Source: Hyphomicrobiales bacterium
GTDB taxonomy: Bacteria; Pseudomonadota; Alphaproteobacteria; Rhizobiales; Rhizobiaceae
Reading direction: 5' to 3'
Assembly (NCBI GenBank): GCA_900470195.1
Contig: UEIJ01000023.1
Span: 372,001 to 436,000, forward strand
DNA length: 64,000 nucleotides
The notes beneath the pieces are model-generated. The model was not told where the DNA came from. It did no database searches and was given only the letters and a program-made list of their open reading frames with translations. Positions 44,932-54,269 of the stretch are shown in pieces; position 1 is the first letter of the stretch; each line of letters opens with the position of its first letter. Both the position numbers and the translations under genes were made by a program.

Positions 44932-45840
44932 CTATTGAGCGGACGGCGCGGGCGGAAAATTATCCAGCGGCTGCGGGGACGGCGAAGAGGGTTGCGGCTC
45001 CGGTTCGGGGGCCAGCGGCGAAGGATTGTCCGGCATATTGCCGCCGCCGGATTCCGGATTGGGCAAAGACGTATCGGGCTTGTCGCCGAAAATGCCGAGG
45101 CGCGCTTCCACTGCCTTGTGCCCCGCTTCGTCATAGGCACCGCCGGGCGTGGCCTTCGCCCAGCCATTGGCAACGAGCCACGCGGCTGCATCTTCATTGC
45201 CAAGTGTGCATGCGGTTGCGACCGCGCTGCCGCTGTCGTTCTGCGGCAGGCGGCACATGACGGCGCGGGAGCGCAGCCACTGCCGGAAGGCTGTGCGCGC
45301 CTGCATGCCGCACGGCCAGCTTTCGCCGGAAGCGGTCTGGCATGTCTGTTCGACGGGCACGATTTCAATACCCTCCAATTCAATAATGCGGCCCTGGCTT
45401 TCCAGCCGTCCCGCAGCCACGGCGACGGGACGCTGCAAAAGCTGCATCTGCTCGCCTGCGTCAACGGGCGTAGCCGGTGCCGGTGGCTCGGGCGGCTTGG
45501 GCGTGGATGCAAGGCCGAGATCGCTCAGCGGAGGGCGCGGTGCTTCGCGTTCCATTCCGCCTTCATTGGCCGGATCGCTTGCGCTGCCATTTTCCTGCGC
45601 CCCAGACGGATGGCCTCCGCCCGCCGAAGCGTCCGGTTCATCATAATCGAACTGTTCGACGACGATGCCGTTGCCTGTATCGGTCTTCTTCTGTGCATCA
45701 CCGGAATCGATGACCACAACCGGACGGTCCAGCGCGCCATAGAACGGCGCCGCGAAGGCGGCGACCAAAATTGCTCCGGTTATGCCAGCTAACCCACCGA
45801 AAACGGCGCGCGCATGGCTCCTGTCCTGCGACTGCGCCAT
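44932..45840 (-). CDS. membrane-anchored SNase-like (thermonuclease-fold) protein, probably inactive
   Basis: A 302-residue protein. A hydrophobic segment at about 13-34 (VFGGLAGITGAILVAAFAAP) anchors it. A disordered Pro/Gly/acidic linker follows, then an SNase-like domain at about 140-255 (GRIIELEGIEIVPVEQTC ... AAAWLVANGWAKATPG), and a Pro/Ser/Glu-rich tail. The usual catalytic arginine of the R-L-x-G-I motif is replaced (ELEGI), and the domain carries paired cysteines typical of rhizobial periplasmic versions, so a binding role is likelier than nuclease activity. Its ATG directly follows the S24 repressor stop (TAAATG), so the two are co-transcribed. Confidence 0.8.
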   Translation of the reverse strand: MAQSQDRSHARAVFGGLAGITGAILVAAFAAPFYGALDRPVVVIDSGDAQKKTDTGNGIVVEQFDYDEPDASAGGGHPSGAQENGSASDPANEGGMEREAPRPPLSDLGLASTPKPPEPPAPATPVDAGEQMQLLQRPVAVAAGRLESQGRIIELEGIEIVPVEQTCQTASGESWPCGMQARTAFRQWLRSRAVMCRLPQNDSGSAVATACTLGNEDAAAWLVANGWAKATPGGAYDEAGHKAVEARLGIFGDKPDTSLPNPESGGGNMPDNPSPLAPEPEPQPSSPSPQPLDNFPPAPSAQ

Positions 45841-46494
45841 TTACTGGCTCGCCCACAAAATGCGAGCGACCCATTCGATATCCTTGGATTCGAAAATACG
45901 GTTCGGATGTTCGGGATTGAGCGAATGCAGCTCAATGGTCCGCGGTGTCTGGCGATGCAGGATTTTGGCCATCACTTCTCCGTCTTTCGTTCGCACCACC
46001 ACGCGGTCGCCCCTGCGCACGGCGGTATTGGGCGCAACGATCAGCGTATCGCCATCACGGTAAAGGGGCAACATCGAGTCGCCCGAAACCTCCAGCGCAT
46101 ACACGCCTTCCCCCGTGCTGGCGGGAAATTCCACGATATCCCAGCCCTGCCCTGCCGGAAAACCGGCATCGTCGAAGTAACCGCCGGCACCCGCTTCGGC
46201 CATACCGAGCAGTGGGATCGACTGCATGTCCTGCGTATATTCGCCAAATTGCGGCGTGCGGTTTTCACCCCCTATAAGCCGCGTGAACTCATCGAAGGTA
46301 GAGCCGGTTGCTTCCATCACCTTGGCGAGCGATTCCGTCGAAGGCCAGCGGGCGCGCCCATCGGCGGCATAACGTTTGGATTTGTTAAAGGTCGTTGGGT
46401 CCAGTCCCGCGCGGCGTGCAAGCCCGGACGCACTCAGGGAATGACGTTCAGCCAGGGCATCTATAGCTGCCCAGACGCTCTCATGAGAAAACAT
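45841..46494 (-). CDS. CI-like transcriptional repressor with S24 autoprotease domain
   Basis: A 217-residue regulator. The N-terminal helix-turn-helix (LAERHSLSASGLARRAGLDP) is followed by a LexA/CI-type S24 domain: VSGDSMLPLYRDGDTLIV holds the nucleophilic serine and VMAKILHR the general-base lysine. A cleavage-site Ala-Gly appears in GMAEAGAGGYF. Such repressors self-cleave when stimulated by RecA filaments or other signals. ATG at 46494 is preferred; a GTG at 46506 is possible. No phage genes are near, so this is a chromosomal regulator. The downstream partner is the SNase-like gene. Confidence 0.86.
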   Translation of the reverse strand: MFSHESVWAAIDALAERHSLSASGLARRAGLDPTTFNKSKRYAADGRARWPSTESLAKVMEATGSTFDEFTRLIGGENRTPQFGEYTQDMQSIPLLGMAEAGAGGYFDDAGFPAGQGWDIVEFPASTGEGVYALEVSGDSMLPLYRDGDTLIVAPNTAVRRGDRVVVRTKDGEVMAKILHRQTPRTIELHSLNPEHPNRIFESKDIEWVARILWASQ

Positions 46495-46619
46495 TTTATG
46501 ACCCACGCAAGAGGATTTTAAACCTAATATCCTATCCTATATTGTGGCAAACCTATCGGAAAACCCCATTTTACGCAAGATGTGCGAAATTACAGGGAAA
46601 ATTTTCTTATCCAAACAAA

Positions 46620-46642
46620 GCGCGGCGTGAAACACGCCGCGC
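46620..46642 (-). terminator. intrinsic terminator of the fad operon
   Basis: Perfect 10-base stem GCGCGGCGTG (46620-46629) with CACGCCGCGC (46633-46642). On the minus strand it is followed by TTTGTTTGG, 25 bases after the fadB stop. Confidence 0.88.
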
Positions 46643-46667
46643 CCTATGATCCAGGGAAGGATGGAGC

Positions 46668-48884
46668 TTACGCCGCCTTCTTCGTTTCAGCCTTATAGGG
46701 ATTGAAACGCTGGTAGAAGCTTTCGCCATTCTCGGCCATATCGAGCAGAAGCTTCGGCGCCTTGAACTGCTGGCCGTATTTCTTCTGCAAATCCTTGGCG
46801 AGCTTGACGAATTTCTTCGCGCCCATGCCATCGATATAGGAGAGCGTACCGCCTGTATAAGGCGCGAAACCGAAGGCGAGGATGGAGCCGACATCGGCTT
46901 CGCGCGGATCGGTGACAATGCCTTCTTCCATCACGCGGGCCGCTTCCAGAGCGATGGTGACGAGGAAGCGTTGCTTCAGTTCGTTCACATCGATCTTGTC
47001 CGGATTCTGCTGCGGATAGAGGTCTTTCAGACCGGGCCACAGATGCTTCTTGGCGGGCTTGGCCGGGTAGTCGTAGAATCCCTTGCCATTCTTGCGGCCC
47101 TTGCGGTCGAACTCGTTGACGAGACGGTCCACCAGTTCCACATGGCGCGGATCAACGGCCTTGTCGCCCAGATCGGCAAGTGTAGCTTTCAGGATTTTCT
47201 GCGACAGGTCGATGGCGGTTTCGTCATTGAGCGCCAGCGGGCCGACCGGCATGCCGGCCATGCGGGCGGCATTTTCGATCATGGCAGCCGGAACGCCTTC
47301 AACGAGCATGTTGTAGGCTTCCGACATATAGCGCAGCACACAGCGGTTCACGTAGAAACCGCGTGTATCATTGACGACGATCGGCGTCTTTTTGATCGCA
47401 CGGACGTAATCGAGCGCGACAGCCAGAGCCTTGTCCGAGGTCTTCTTGCCGAGGATCACTTCCACCAGCATCATCTTGTCGACAGGCGAGAAGAAGTGAA
47501 TGCCGATGAAGTTCTTCGGACGCTTCGAGACTTTCGCAAGGCCGGTGATCGGCAGGGTCGAGGTGTTCGACGCGAAGACCGCCGACGATTTCAGAACTTC
47601 CTCGGCCTTTTCGGTCGCAACGCGCTTGACTTCGCGGTCCTCGAACACAGCTTCGATCACAAGATCGGCACCATCGAGCTCGGCATAATCCGGCGTCGCC
47701 GTGATGAGCGACAGGAGCTTTTCCTTGTCGGCCTCGGTGGCGCGGCCTTTCTGGATTTCCTTGGCGATGAGGTCGGCGGTGTGCGCCTTGCCCTTGTCGG
47801 CTGATTCCTGATCGCGGTCGATCAGCACCACCGGAATGCCAGCCTTCGCCGTCACATAGGCAATGCCTGCGCCCATGAAGCCAGCGCCGATAACGCCGAT
47901 CTTCTTGAGCTTGGTCGGCTTTTCGTCCGCCGGGCGGCGTGCGCCCTTGTTCAGTTCCTGCAAGGACACGAAGAGCGAGCGGATCATCATGCCCGCTTCG
48001 GTCGTCTGGAGGATTTCAGTGAAATAGCGCTGTTCGATCTTGAGGCCGGTATCGAACGGCACCAGAAGCCCTTCATAGACCGACTTCAAAATAGCAAGTG
48101 CGGCCGGGTAATTGCCCGAGGTTTCACGGCGCAGAATGGCCGTTGCAGCAGGCCATAGATTGGCGCCAGCGGCTGAATAGATCGCGCCACCCGGAAGCTT
48201 GAAGCCCTTTTCATCCCAAGGCTGAACCGGCTTAAGCCCGCCCTTGATGAGCTTCTTTGCGGTTTCGACCAGCTTCTTGGCCGGAGCGATCTCGGTGACG
48301 AGGCCCATTGCCTTGGCCCGCTGCGCGGTGAGGCTGGAACCCGTCGTCATCATCTGAAGCGCGTCCTGCTGGTTGGCAAGGCGCGGAACGCGCTGCGTGC
48401 CGCCAGCGCCCGGAAACAGGCCGACCTTGACTTCCGGCAGAGCCATTTTCACGCCAGGAGCATCCGACACGACACGGGCATGACAGGCGAGCGACATTTC
48501 AAACGCGCCGCCCATGCAGGTGCCGTTGATGGCCGAAACCCAAGGCTTGCCGCAGGTTTCAAGCTTACGGAACAGGCCGCTCATCTTGCCGACATTCTCG
48601 AACAGCGACTGTACAGCGGCCTGATGGTCCTTGGCCTTCTGCTTCTGGAAGATCTTGAACATGCCTTCCAGCATGGTCAGGTCCGCGCCGCCGGAAAAGC
48701 TCTCCTTGCCGGATGTTATAACAACACCCTTGACCTTGTCGTCGGCAGTCGTTGCGTCGATGATGGCGTTCAGTTCCTGCATCGCCTCGACGGTGAAGAC
48801 GTTCATCGACTTTTCAGGCATGTCCCATGTGACGAGAGCAATGCCGTCGGCGTCGGTTTCAACTTTGAAATTCGTGTAAGCCAT
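46668..48884 (-). CDS. fadB: FadB/FadJ-type enoyl-CoA hydratase/3-hydroxyacyl-CoA dehydrogenase
   Basis: A 738-residue two-part enzyme of fatty-acid beta-oxidation. Residues 1-200 are a crotonase domain ([13 protein letters not shown] oxyanion segment; [16 protein letters not shown]). About 330 onward is the dehydrogenase, with [20 protein letters not shown] for NAD and [20 protein letters not shown] around the catalytic histidine. It hydrates enoyl-CoA and oxidises the hydroxyacyl product. It is the last gene of a minus-strand operon, 19 bases after the thiolase. GGGAGG supports start 48884. Confidence 0.94.
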   Translation of the reverse strand: MAYTNFKVETDADGIALVTWDMPEKSMNVFTVEAMQELNAIIDATTADDKVKGVVITSGKESFSGGADLTMLEGMFKIFQKQKAKDHQAAVQSLFENVGKMSGLFRKLETCGKPWVSAINGTCMGGAFEMSLACHARVVSDAPGVKMALPEVKVGLFPGAGGTQRVPRLANQQDALQMMTTGSSLTAQRAKAMGLVTEIAPAKKLVETAKKLIKGGLKPVQPWDEKGFKLPGGAIYSAAGANLWPAATAILRRETSGNYPAALAILKSVYEGLLVPFDTGLKIEQRYFTEILQTTEAGMMIRSLFVSLQELNKGARRPADEKPTKLKKIGVIGAGFMGAGIAYVTAKAGIPVVLIDRDQESADKGKAHTADLIAKEIQKGRATEADKEKLLSLITATPDYAELDGADLVIEAVFEDREVKRVATEKAEEVLKSSAVFASNTSTLPITGLAKVSKRPKNFIGIHFFSPVDKMMLVEVILGKKTSDKALAVALDYVRAIKKTPIVVNDTRGFYVNRCVLRYMSEAYNMLVEGVPAAMIENAARMAGMPVGPLALNDETAIDLSQKILKATLADLGDKAVDPRHVELVDRLVNEFDRKGRKNGKGFYDYPAKPAKKHLWPGLKDLYPQQNPDKIDVNELKQRFLVTIALEAARVMEEGIVTDPREADVGSILAFGFAPYTGGTLSYIDGMGAKKFVKLAKDLQKKYGQQFKAPKLLLDMAENGESFYQRFNPYKAETKKAA

Positions 48885-48903
48885 TCGTAAAACCTCCCTC
48901 GCC

Positions 48904-50112
48904 TCAAACGCGCTCGATGATCGTTGCCGTGCCCATGCCGGCACCGATGCACAAGGTCACCAGCGCGGTATTGAGATCGCGGCGTTCCAGTTCATCCAGC
49001 ACCGTACCGAGGATCATCGCGCCGGTTGCGCCGAGCGGATGGCCCATGGCAATAGCGCCGCCATTGACGTTGATCTTGTCATGCGGAATATCGAAGGCCT
49101 GCATGTAACGCAGGACGACTGCGGCGAAGGCTTCGTTCAGTTCGAACAGGTCGATATCCGAAATCTTCATCTTGGCCTGCTTGAGAAGCTTTTCCGTCAC
49201 ATCGACCGGGCCGGTCAGCATGAGCGCCGGTTCCGATCCGATATTGGCGAAAGCGCGGATGCGGGCGCGCGGCTTGATATCGAATGCCTTGCCTGCCTTC
49301 TTGGAGCCAACCAGAACGCCCGCCGCACCATCGACGATACCCGACGAATTACCGGCATGGTGAACGTGATTGACGGTCTCGATTTCCGGATGGGCCTGAA
49401 TGCCGACAGCATTGAAGCCGCCCATTTCGCCCGGCATAACGAAAGACGGATTCAACTGGCCCAGCGCCTGCATGTCGGTTGACGGGCGCATATGCTCGTC
49501 ATGATCGAGAATGGTGAGGCCGTTCTGGTCCTTGATGGGGATGACCGAGTTCTTGAAGTAGCCCTTTTCCCACGACTTGGCGGCGCGCTTCTGGCTTTCG
49601 ACAGCATAAGCGTCAACATCGTCGCGGCTGAAACCGTATTTGGTGGCGATCAGGTCGGCGGAAACGCCCTGCGGCATGAAATAGCCGGGGAAGCCGACCG
49701 ACGGGTCCATGTACCAGGCGCCCCCCGACATGCCCATGCCGACGCGCGACATGCTTTCGACGCCGCCTGCGATCACCAGATCGTCGGAACCGAAAGCGAC
49801 CTTTGCAGCCGCCAGATTGATCGCATCCAGACCCGAAGCGCAGAAGCGCGAAATCTGCATGCCCGGCGCCTTGAAGTCGTAACCGGCTTCGAAAGCGGCA
49901 GAGCGCGGAATGACCGCGCCTGCTTCGCCAACCGGATCGACGCAGCCGAAAATAATGTCATCGACCTTGGCCGTGTCGATGCCGTTGCGGTCGCGCAGGG
50001 ATTCCAGAACCTTCGCGCCCAGACGAACGGCAGGCACTTCATGCAAGGACCCGTCCTTCTTGCCACGCCCGCGCGGTGTGCGCACGTGATCGTAAATATA
50101 AGCCTCAGCCAT
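48904..50112 (-). CDS. fadA: acetyl-CoA acyltransferase (thiolase, FadA-type)
   Basis: A 402-residue thiolase with the acylated cysteine in [20 protein letters not shown] (about residue 88), [17 protein letters not shown] and the C-terminal catalytic cysteine in [17 protein letters not shown]. It releases acetyl-CoA in the last step of beta-oxidation. It lies between the acyl-CoA dehydrogenase and FadB genes in one operon. The acetyl-CoA produced needs the glyoxylate shunt (aceA, early in this window) for net growth. Confidence 0.95.
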   Translation of the reverse strand: MAEAYIYDHVRTPRGRGKKDGSLHEVPAVRLGAKVLESLRDRNGIDTAKVDDIIFGCVDPVGEAGAVIPRSAAFEAGYDFKAPGMQISRFCASGLDAINLAAAKVAFGSDDLVIAGGVESMSRVGMGMSGGAWYMDPSVGFPGYFMPQGVSADLIATKYGFSRDDVDAYAVESQKRAAKSWEKGYFKNSVIPIKDQNGLTILDHDEHMRPSTDMQALGQLNPSFVMPGEMGGFNAVGIQAHPEIETVNHVHHAGNSSGIVDGAAGVLVGSKKAGKAFDIKPRARIRAFANIGSEPALMLTGPVDVTEKLLKQAKMKISDIDLFELNEAFAAVVLRYMQAFDIPHDKINVNGGAIAMGHPLGATGAMILGTVLDELERRDLNTALVTLCIGAGMGTATIIERV

Positions 50113-50173
50113 TTTTGCTCCTTCCCGCCAAATTTTGGCCCGCCAAGCCTGAAAGCCCGGCGCGATCTTTCAC

Positions 50174-51967
50174 TCAGAATTTGTCCGCGCCGAGCGCCAT
50201 CATCGAATCCGCACCCGACTGGATACGTGCGAGATGTGCAGCGCTTTCCGGCATGATCCGCTCGAAATAATAGCGTGCCGTGACAAGCTTGGCTTCGAGG
50301 AATGCCTTGTTGCCTTCACCCGCGGCCAGCTTTTCTTCCGCGATCTTGGCCATGCGCGCCCACATGAAGCCGAGCGCGACAAGGCCGAACAGATGCATAT
50401 AGTCATTGGAGGCAGCACCGGCATTATCGGGCTTGGCCATCGCATTCTGCATCAGCCACATGGTGGCGGCCTGAAGATCGTTGAGACCCTTCTTCAGATA
50501 TTTGGTGAAGAAGGAGAGCTTTTCGTTTTCACGATTGCTTTCGCAGAACTCACCCACTTCCTTGAAGAAGGCAGTGATGGCGCGTCCGCCATTCAGCGCC
50601 AGCTTGCGGCCGACCAGATCGAGCGCCTGAATGCCGTTGGCGCCCTCATAAATCATGGCAATGCGCGCATCGCGCACATACTGGCTCATGCCATGTTCTT
50701 CGATATAGCCATGACCGCCGAAGACCTGCTGCGCCATGACGGCGTGCTCAAAACCCTTGTCGGTCAGAACGCCTTTCAGCACAGGCGTCAGCAGCCCGAC
50801 GAGATCGTCAGCAGCCTGACGCTCGGCCTCCTCTCCGGAGCGGTGCGCAATATCGGAGTTGAGTGCCGTCCAGAGGATAAGCGCACGGCCAGCCTCGTTG
50901 AAAGCGCGGATATTCATGAGGTTGCGGCGGATATCCGGGTGGACGATGATAGGATCGGCCTTCTTGTCCGGTGCCGCAGCACCCGAAAGCGCACGCCCCT
51001 GAATGCGCTCACGCGCATAGATCACGGCGTTCTGATAGGCGGTTTCAGCAATGGAAAGACCCTGCAAGGCCACGCCAAGACGCGCTTCGTTCATCATGGT
51101 GAACATGGCGCGCAGGCCCTTGTTGGCCTCGCCGATCAGATAGCCGGTTGCCTCGTCATAATTCATGACGCAGGTGGCATTGCCATGGATGCCCATCTTT
51201 TCTTCGATGGAACCGCATGAAACGCCGTTGCGCTCGCCCGGATTGCCGTTTTCATCGAGAATGAACTTCGGCACGATGAACAGCGAAATGCCCTTCACGC
51301 CTTCGGGCGCGCCGTCGATACGGGCCAGCACCAGATGGATGATATTCTCTGACATGTCGTGTTCGCCAGCCGAGATGAAAATCTTCTGGCCGGAAATCTT
51401 GTAGCTGCCATCGCCTTGCGGCGTGGCGCTGGTGCGCAGCAGACCAAGGTCCGTGCCGCAATGCGGCTCGGTCAGGTTCATGGTGCCGGTCCAGGTGCCT
51501 TCCACCATCTTTGGCAGATAGGTGTCCTTCTGCTCGTCGGTGCCGTGCGTCAGGATCGCGGCAATCGCGCCCTGCGTCAGTCCCGGATACATGGTGAGCG
51601 CCATATTGGCCGACGACATATATTCGCCGACAGCGGTGTGCAGCAGATAGGGAAGCCCCTGTCCGCCATATTGCTCCGGCACGGCAAGGCCGAGCCAGCC
51701 GCCTTCACGATAGAGATTATAGGCTTCCTTGAAACTCTTCGGCGTGGTGACCGAGCCATCCGGCGAACGCTTGCAGCCTTCGCGGTCGGCCGTGTGGTTG
51801 ACCGGGAACAGGGTGCCTTCAGCAAGCTTCGCGCCTTCCGACAGGATCGCCTCGACGACATCGGGCGACGCGTCGGCAAAGCCCGGCAGGTTGTTGTAGC
51901 GCTGATAATTCAGAACGTCGTTGAGAACGAAATTCGTATCCTCAACTGGCGCGCGATAGCTCGGCAT
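50174..51967 (-). CDS. acyl-CoA dehydrogenase with C-terminal extension (DmdC/FadE-like)
   Basis: A 597-residue flavoprotein. The N-terminus ([20 protein letters not shown]) and length are those of the acyl-CoA dehydrogenase branch annotated as DmdC-like, with [20 protein letters not shown] for FAD/substrate binding and a C-terminal helical extension ([20 protein letters not shown]). It performs the first oxidation of beta-oxidation, giving electrons to ETF. The DmdC label does not mean sulfur metabolism here; context (thiolase, FadB) says fatty-acid degradation. It opens the operon, whose promoter region has a strong palindrome at 52197-52218. Confidence 0.92.
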   Translation of the reverse strand: MPSYRAPVEDTNFVLNDVLNYQRYNNLPGFADASPDVVEAILSEGAKLAEGTLFPVNHTADREGCKRSPDGSVTTPKSFKEAYNLYREGGWLGLAVPEQYGGQGLPYLLHTAVGEYMSSANMALTMYPGLTQGAIAAILTHGTDEQKDTYLPKMVEGTWTGTMNLTEPHCGTDLGLLRTSATPQGDGSYKISGQKIFISAGEHDMSENIIHLVLARIDGAPEGVKGISLFIVPKFILDENGNPGERNGVSCGSIEEKMGIHGNATCVMNYDEATGYLIGEANKGLRAMFTMMNEARLGVALQGLSIAETAYQNAVIYARERIQGRALSGAAAPDKKADPIIVHPDIRRNLMNIRAFNEAGRALILWTALNSDIAHRSGEEAERQAADDLVGLLTPVLKGVLTDKGFEHAVMAQQVFGGHGYIEEHGMSQYVRDARIAMIYEGANGIQALDLVGRKLALNGGRAITAFFKEVGEFCESNRENEKLSFFTKYLKKGLNDLQAATMWLMQNAMAKPDNAGAASNDYMHLFGLVALGFMWARMAKIAEEKLAAGEGNKAFLEAKLVTARYYFERIMPESAAHLARIQSGADSMMALGADKF

Positions 51968-52334
51968 AGAAATCCTCCAAATTCACCACCTGAGCCGTTC
52001 CGCGATGACCGGAACGAGCCCTTGACCGCGTTTCATGCCTGCATGCCACATTATGGCGAAATGTTGTGACAGCGCGCATGTTGCAGCAAAACCGGATGAA
52101 TTTCTTCGAAAAACAGTCCTTTTTGCCGCTTTTTTGACCGAGCACATCACGGAATCCGCGTCCACTCCGTCAATTTCGGACCGAAGCTAACCTACTTTGA
52201 CGTTTCCGTAAACGTCAAAAATTACACAAGTTCGTGCGGGATAAGGAAATTGTATGTAACGGCTTGTTCAGTGCTGATAGTGGACCGGGGGAAAGTATGA
52301 TAAGCGCCTGCCAGTCAACAACAGGAGTACAGCG
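51968..52334. other. 367-base divergent intergenic region with fad operator
   Basis: It lies between the fad operon (minus) and a 77-residue gene (plus). It contains the palindrome at 52197-52218 and, at the right edge, the AGGAG site of the small gene. No coding sequence is supported. Confidence 0.5.
52197..52218. promoter_or_regulatory. palindromic operator upstream of the fad operon
   Basis: Perfect 9-base arms TTGACGTTT (52197-52205) and AAACGTCAA (52210-52218), four-base centre. The pattern resembles operators of MerR-family regulators of acyl-CoA catabolism (LiuR-type, as I recall). A MerR gene lies 1.2 kb away at 53437-53904. Confidence 0.7.
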
Positions 52335-52568
52335 GTGAGCGAACTAACCGTAGCGGAAGCGACAGACCAGATTTATGAATCGCTTCGGGCCGATAACCTC
52401 GATCTGGACTTGCATATCGCCGCCCTGAAGGCCGCTCTGGAGCGCGCGGGGCTGAAAGAGGCCGTATTCGATCCGGCCAAACTGGTTCAGAACAACCGTT
52501 CCGGCAGAAAGCTCATGCAGGCTTATTTTCGCCAGCGCGGCGTTGCGGTCAAATTTGCCGGTTTGTGA
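52335..52568 (+). CDS. small conserved hypothetical protein (77 aa)
   Basis: A short, soluble, helical protein (MSELTVAEATDQIYESLRAD ... AALKAALERAGL) with a basic C-terminal segment (NNRSGRKLMQAYFRQRGVAV). It starts with GTG at 52335 after a clear AGGAG and is followed by an intrinsic terminator, so it is a complete single-gene unit. I do not recognise a family. It diverges from the fad operon and might share the palindrome at 52197-52218. Confidence 0.7.
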   Translation: MSELTVAEATDQIYESLRADNLDLDLHIAALKAALERAGLKEAVFDPAKLVQNNRSGRKLMQAYFRQRGVAVKFAGL

Positions 52569-52632
52569 AGGCTCGCTCCGGCAAAGCGGCCACAAATGGC
52601 GACACCGCGGCAACTCGCTTCTCGCCGTGTGA

Positions 52633-52660
52633 AAGGCGGCAGAATTGCCGCCTTCCTTTT
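52633..52660 (+). terminator. intrinsic terminator of the 77-residue gene
   Basis: Perfect 9-base stem AAGGCGGCA (52633-52641) with TGCCGCCTT (52646-52654), four-base loop, then CCTTTT. It may also stop the convergent gene. Confidence 0.88.
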
Positions 52661-52683
52661 ATGCACCGGGCCTGGTCAGGTGC

Positions 52684-53196
52684 TTATTTGACCCACACGA
52701 CGCGGCGCGTCTGCGTATCGATCAGGGCCGGCCGATCTTCCACATAGACATAGGAATAGGCCGGCTGGTCGGGCACGGCCACCAGAGGCACGTCTTCAGG
52801 AATTATCGTGCCTTCAGCGATCTCCCCCTGGATGACGACCGGATCGACCGGGTTGGTCTCGATATAGGTCACGACTTCATTGGGCACCGGCGGCCCGGCA
52901 TTCGGGCCCTCGGTATAATAGACGACCTGACGGTTTTGCATGGATACGATTACCGGCTCGCCGTTGACATAGACGTAGCCGAAATCCGGATTATCCGGGA
53001 TCGGGTGCACGGCGATTGCGTCGGGCAGAACATAACCATCGCGGATTTCGCCATCAATGACGACAGGGTCCGAAGGGTTTGCGATGACATAGTCGCGTGC
53101 TGCCTGAGGCACTTCGATAAGCACCCGGTCCTCCGCCAGCGCAAAACCGGAACTGGCGAGAAATACCGCTGCGGTCAGAACAAGAGCCTTTTTCAT
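52684..53196 (-). CDS. secreted protein with two DUF1236 repeats
   Basis: A 170-residue exported protein. MKKALVLTAAVFLASSGFAL then AE is a Sec signal. The mature part contains two copies of one module: YVIANPSDPVVIDGEI with IPDNPDFGYVYVNGEPVIV, and YIETNPVDPVVIQGEI with VPDQPAYSYVYVEDRPALI. This is the DUF1236 repeat, frequent in rhizobial periplasmic proteins and of unknown role. Each module ends in a Q-N/T-R-x-V-V strand. The long upstream in-frame extension to 53367 is not protein-like, hence start 53196. Confidence 0.85.
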   Translation of the reverse strand: MKKALVLTAAVFLASSGFALAEDRVLIEVPQAARDYVIANPSDPVVIDGEIRDGYVLPDAIAVHPIPDNPDFGYVYVNGEPVIVSMQNRQVVYYTEGPNAGPPVPNEVVTYIETNPVDPVVIQGEIAEGTIIPEDVPLVAVPDQPAYSYVYVEDRPALIDTQTRRVVWVK

Positions 53197-53436
53197 TTTC
53201 AGCCTCACTTTCGCATCAGAGCGGAATTGACCCTGATCTGGATCAGATCGGCGCTCTGTCGGTTCGTTGACGCGCGTCCTGAAAGTCGCTTCGGGATGCG
53301 CTACGGGTCGCAAGGCTGAAATAACTGGCTTGGGGCGCCTAAGTTCCTGCTGGACGGCACACTTCATGCGACAGGCTGAAACATTAAGGCCAGTGTAGGG
53401 GCCGCCCCGCCGGGTTCGCTGCCTCCGGGGTCGAGA

Positions 53437-53904
53437 TCAGATCGGCGTCTGTGCCATTCGTGCCAGAATAGCCCGAAGCTCATCGACCGACCGGTCTATC
53501 TCGTTCTTCTTCTTCTCGAGTTCGTGGAGCTTTTCCTTGAAGCGCTTGCGCAGCCTCTCGATCTCGGCGGGGTCGGCGATGCCGTTTTCCCACACGCTGA
53601 TCAACTGCCCCATCTCGCCCAGCGTGAAGCCGATGCGGCGCCCGAACAAGATCAGACGCAATCTTGTATGGTCCTTGTAATCGTAAAGCCGCGTCACGCC
53701 CGCGCGGCGCGGATTGAGCAATCCCTTGTCTTCATAAAAGCGCAAGGCCCGCAACGTCAGATCGAATTCCTCGGCAAGATCACCGATCCGGTATAGTTGA
53801 CCGCCTGTCTGGTTTTCCTTCCGCGCATTACCACCTGCACCGGTCAGCAGATCCGCAATCGCTACATCTGCCGCTTGCTCCGGTGCCTTTGACCGTTCAC
53901 TCAT
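53437..53904 (-). CDS. MerR family transcriptional regulator
   Basis: A 155-residue MerR protein with an atypical N-terminal tail of about 35 polar residues before the helix-turn-helix (LYRIGDLAEEFDLTLRALRF), then the dimerisation coiled coil (RKRFKEKLHELEKKKNEIDR). No C-terminal cysteines are present, so metal sensing is unlikely; an acyl-CoA-type effector or none is more probable. Such regulators commonly accompany acyl-CoA dehydrogenase genes in Alphaproteobacteria. The palindrome upstream of the fad operon is the natural candidate target. Confidence 0.86.
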   Translation of the reverse strand: MSERSKAPEQAADVAIADLLTGAGGNARKENQTGGQLYRIGDLAEEFDLTLRALRFYEDKGLLNPRRAGVTRLYDYKDHTRLRLILFGRRIGFTLGEMGQLISVWENGIADPAEIERLRKRFKEKLHELEKKKNEIDRSVDELRAILARMAQTPI

Positions 53905-53914
53905 CTTCTACCCT

Positions 53915-53932
53915 GTTTCCGCCCCCGGAAAC
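53915..53932. promoter_or_regulatory. inverted repeat at the MerR start
   Basis: Arms GTTTCCG (53915-53921) and CGGAAAC (53926-53932) with a CCCC centre, 10 bases from the MerR start codon. Possible autoregulatory site or leader hairpin. Its sequence differs from the fad palindrome. Confidence 0.45.
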
Positions 53933-54158
53933 GCCCGGTCACCGCACGCTTGCGCGATGGAACCACCGTTGATGACAGCTCACATTGACATTGCCGTCAG
54001 TGCCACAGCTTCGATTTACATTCGCCGCCGCAATTCACCCGCCTATGATGCTTGATTGATCCGCCTTCATGCAGCCTCGTGTCGGGCATGCCAAATTCGG
54101 TCCGCTCAACCGTGGGATGTCGTTCAACCCCACGAAAGCATCCACTTAGCCGCATATA

Positions 54159-54173
54159 TTAACGAGTTGTTTA
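54159..54173 (+). promoter_or_regulatory. CtrA-box-like element upstream of podJ-like gene
   Basis: TTAA-N7-TTTA, one mismatch from the CtrA consensus TTAA-N7-TTAA, 96 bases before the podJ-like ATG. CtrA is the master cell-cycle regulator in this order, and podJ is cell-cycle regulated in Caulobacter. Confidence 0.4.
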
Positions 54174-54269
54174 CCACGTTTGTACAAATGTAGGCAGAGC
54201 AAATTCTTGCCAGTTGCGTTGGCGAAATTTGCCCCGGCGGTCTCTATCATTGGAAAAAGTGAATTTCTC

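Larger units (their letters stand above)
53905..54269. other. 365-base divergent intergenic region (MerR / podJ-like)
   Basis: It holds an inverted repeat next to the MerR start (53915-53932) and, about 100 bases before podJ, an AT-rich stretch with a CtrA-box-like element (54159-54173). No gene is supported. Confidence 0.5.

Noticed and set aside
45841-46494. S24 repressor considered as a prophage CI
   Set aside because: No integrase, structural or lysis genes, no attachment-site duplication and no composition change around it.
50174-51967. DmdC (dimethylsulfoniopropionate) function for the acyl-CoA dehydrogenase
   Set aside because: The branch is often labelled DmdC-like, but the operon partners are a thiolase and a FadB-type enzyme and no other dmd genes are present, so fatty-acid beta-oxidation is preferred.
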